From: Paraburkholderia sp. CNPSo 3274
GTDB taxonomy: Bacteria > Pseudomonadota > Gammaproteobacteria > Burkholderiales > Burkholderiaceae
NCBI RefSeq assembly: GCF_024206475.1
Contig: NZ_JAMBPR010000021.1
Coordinates: 62,001 to 126,000, forward strand
Length of the DNA stretch: 64,000 nt
Direction: 5' to 3'
Shown: piece by piece, positions 63,212 through 64,000 of the stretch
Layout: each line of letters opens with the position of its first letter
Position numbering within the stretch: the stretch's first letter is position 1
Made by a program: the position numbers and the translations under genes
The notes under the pieces: model-generated
What the model was told of the DNA's origin: nothing
Databases searched by the model: none
The model's input: the letters and a program-made list of their open reading frames with translations, nothing else

Positions 63212-64000
63212 ATGACTGAACGCACCGAAGCCATCCCCGACAGCACGCCCGAGGCCGCATCCAATAGCGCGCGATCAGCGCTTTGCTATCCCTACCCGGA
63301 ACCGCCCGCGCCCGGCTCGACCCTCGAGATCGCGCCGGGCGTGCGCTGGCTGCGTATGCCGCTGCCCTACGCGCTCGATCACATCAACGTGTGGCTCCTC
63401 GACGAGGCCGAAGGTTGCGCCGTGGTCGATACGGGCGCCCGCACGGACGCCGCCACGGCTGTGTGGCGCGCGATCTTCCCGCAAAGTGGCGAGACGCGCA
63501 CGGCGTCGCGCGTGACGCGCGTGCTGGTCACGCACATGCACCCGGATCATGTGGGCATGGCCGGCTGGCTCACGCGCGCGTTCGACTGCCGGCTCTGGAT
63601 GACGCGCGCGGAGTACTTCAACTGCCGCGTGGCCGCTGCCGACACGGGGCGCGAAGCGCCCGCCGACGCCCTCGACTTCTATCGCCGCGCGGGCTGGAGC
63701 GAGTCTGCCATCGATGTGTATCGCGCACGCTTCGGCCGCTTCGGCCAGCATATCCACGCTCTGCCAGAAAGCTTCCGGCGCCTGCAGGACGGCGAGGTCG
63801 TGCGCATCGGCACGCACGACTGGCGCGTGATCGTCGGCATGGGGCATTCGCCGGAGCACGCCTGCTTTTACTGCCCGGCGCTGAAGCTCTTCATTTCCGG
63901 CGACCAGGTGCTGCCACGCATCTCGTCGAACGTTTCCGTCTATCCGATCGAGCCCGACGCGGACCCGATGGCCCAGTGGTACGCGTCGTTCGACAAGCTG
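63212..64000 (+). CDS. MBL-fold metallo-hydrolase, 3' end outside window
   Basis: Metallo-beta-lactamase-fold protein, at least 263 residues before the right edge. It has INVWLLDEAEGCAVVDTG, the dinuclear metal motif THMHPDHVG (about residues 107-115) and a second site with GMGHSPEHACFYCPALKLFI, then SGDQVLPRIS with the metal-bridging Asp. The pattern fits glyoxalase II-like or lactonase-like hydrolases. ATG 63212 (MTERTEAIPDSTPEAA) is the first reasonable start. The C-terminus is not visible. Confidence 0.88.
   Translation, partial: MTERTEAIPDSTPEAASNSARSALCYPYPEPPAPGSTLEIAPGVRWLRMPLPYALDHINVWLLDEAEGCAVVDTGARTDAATAVWRAIFPQSGETRTASRVTRVLVTHMHPDHVGMAGWLTRAFDCRLWMTRAEYFNCRVAAADTGREAPADALDFYRRAGWSESAIDVYRARFGRFGQHIHALPESFRRLQDGEVVRIGTHDWRVIVGMGHSPEHACFYCPALKLFISGDQVLPRISSNVSVYPIEPDADPMAQWYASFDKL

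Overview
The window looks like chromosomal DNA of a Burkholderiaceae bacterium, most likely Paraburkholderia, Caballeronia or Burkholderia. The base composition is GC-rich with strongly GC-biased third codon positions. The gene families also fit: a Burkholderia-type porin, an orphan CydX, a DUF2795 protein, a 2-ketogluconate (kgu) operon and rbsBACRK in that order. No rRNA, tRNA, CRISPR array, insertion sequence or phage gene was seen. This reads as ordinary accessory and metabolic chromosome carrying several sugar-uptake modules.

Layout. 1-1.6 kb: an RND adaptor gene (frameshifted, running off the left edge) divergent from its TetR regulator. 1.6-9.2 kb: DUF2795 protein, small secreted protein, phospholipase B-like Ntn hydrolase, ClC channel with CBS domains, glutathione S-transferase, and the divergent yeiH / LysR pair. 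9.3-14.6 kb: kguE-kguK-kguT-kguD-ptxS behind a PtxS-type palindrome. 14.8-21.8 kb: single genes, including a YhfC-type membrane protease, a PGDYG protein, a Spy/LTXXQ protein, an Lrp regulator next to a saccharopine-dehydrogenase-like enzyme with a striking array of palindromes between them, an orphan CydX coupled to a P-loop kinase, a lipoprotein and CorA.

21.9-30.1 kb: ribose operon rbsB-rbsA-rbsC-rbsR-rbsK followed by a methyl-accepting chemotaxis protein. 30.4-37.1 kb: a 2-keto-4-pentenoate hydratase-like gene, then the conserved stress trio prkA-yeaH-spoVR after a long gene-free leader. 37.3-39 kb: SulP transporter. 39.1-46.1 kb: a beta-glucoside module (GH1 glycosidase, Gts-type ABC transporter, LacI regulator) with a perfect LacI-type palindrome in the promoter.

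46.2-50.6 kb: IclR regulator convergent with an MFS transporter, class III CoA-transferase and citryl-CoA-lyase-like operon. Together these suggest import, CoA activation and C-C cleavage of an organic acid not identified here. 50.7-54.2 kb: DUF2092 remnant, zinc alcohol dehydrogenase, porin, membrane protein. 54.4-60.1 kb: tripartite RND efflux operon. 60.2-63.2 kb: a decaying, low-density region with gene remnants, a hairpin cluster and a shared regulatory-looking repeat. It ends in a methyltransferase, a small conserved-looking protein, tandem 20-bp repeats and a partial MBL-fold hydrolase at the right edge.

Most regulation appears local: nearly every catabolic cluster carries its own repressor, and candidate palindromic operators are visible at the kgu, rbs, beta-glucosidase, Lrp and IclR-linked promoters. 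All family names come from reading the translated sequence. No database search was run.
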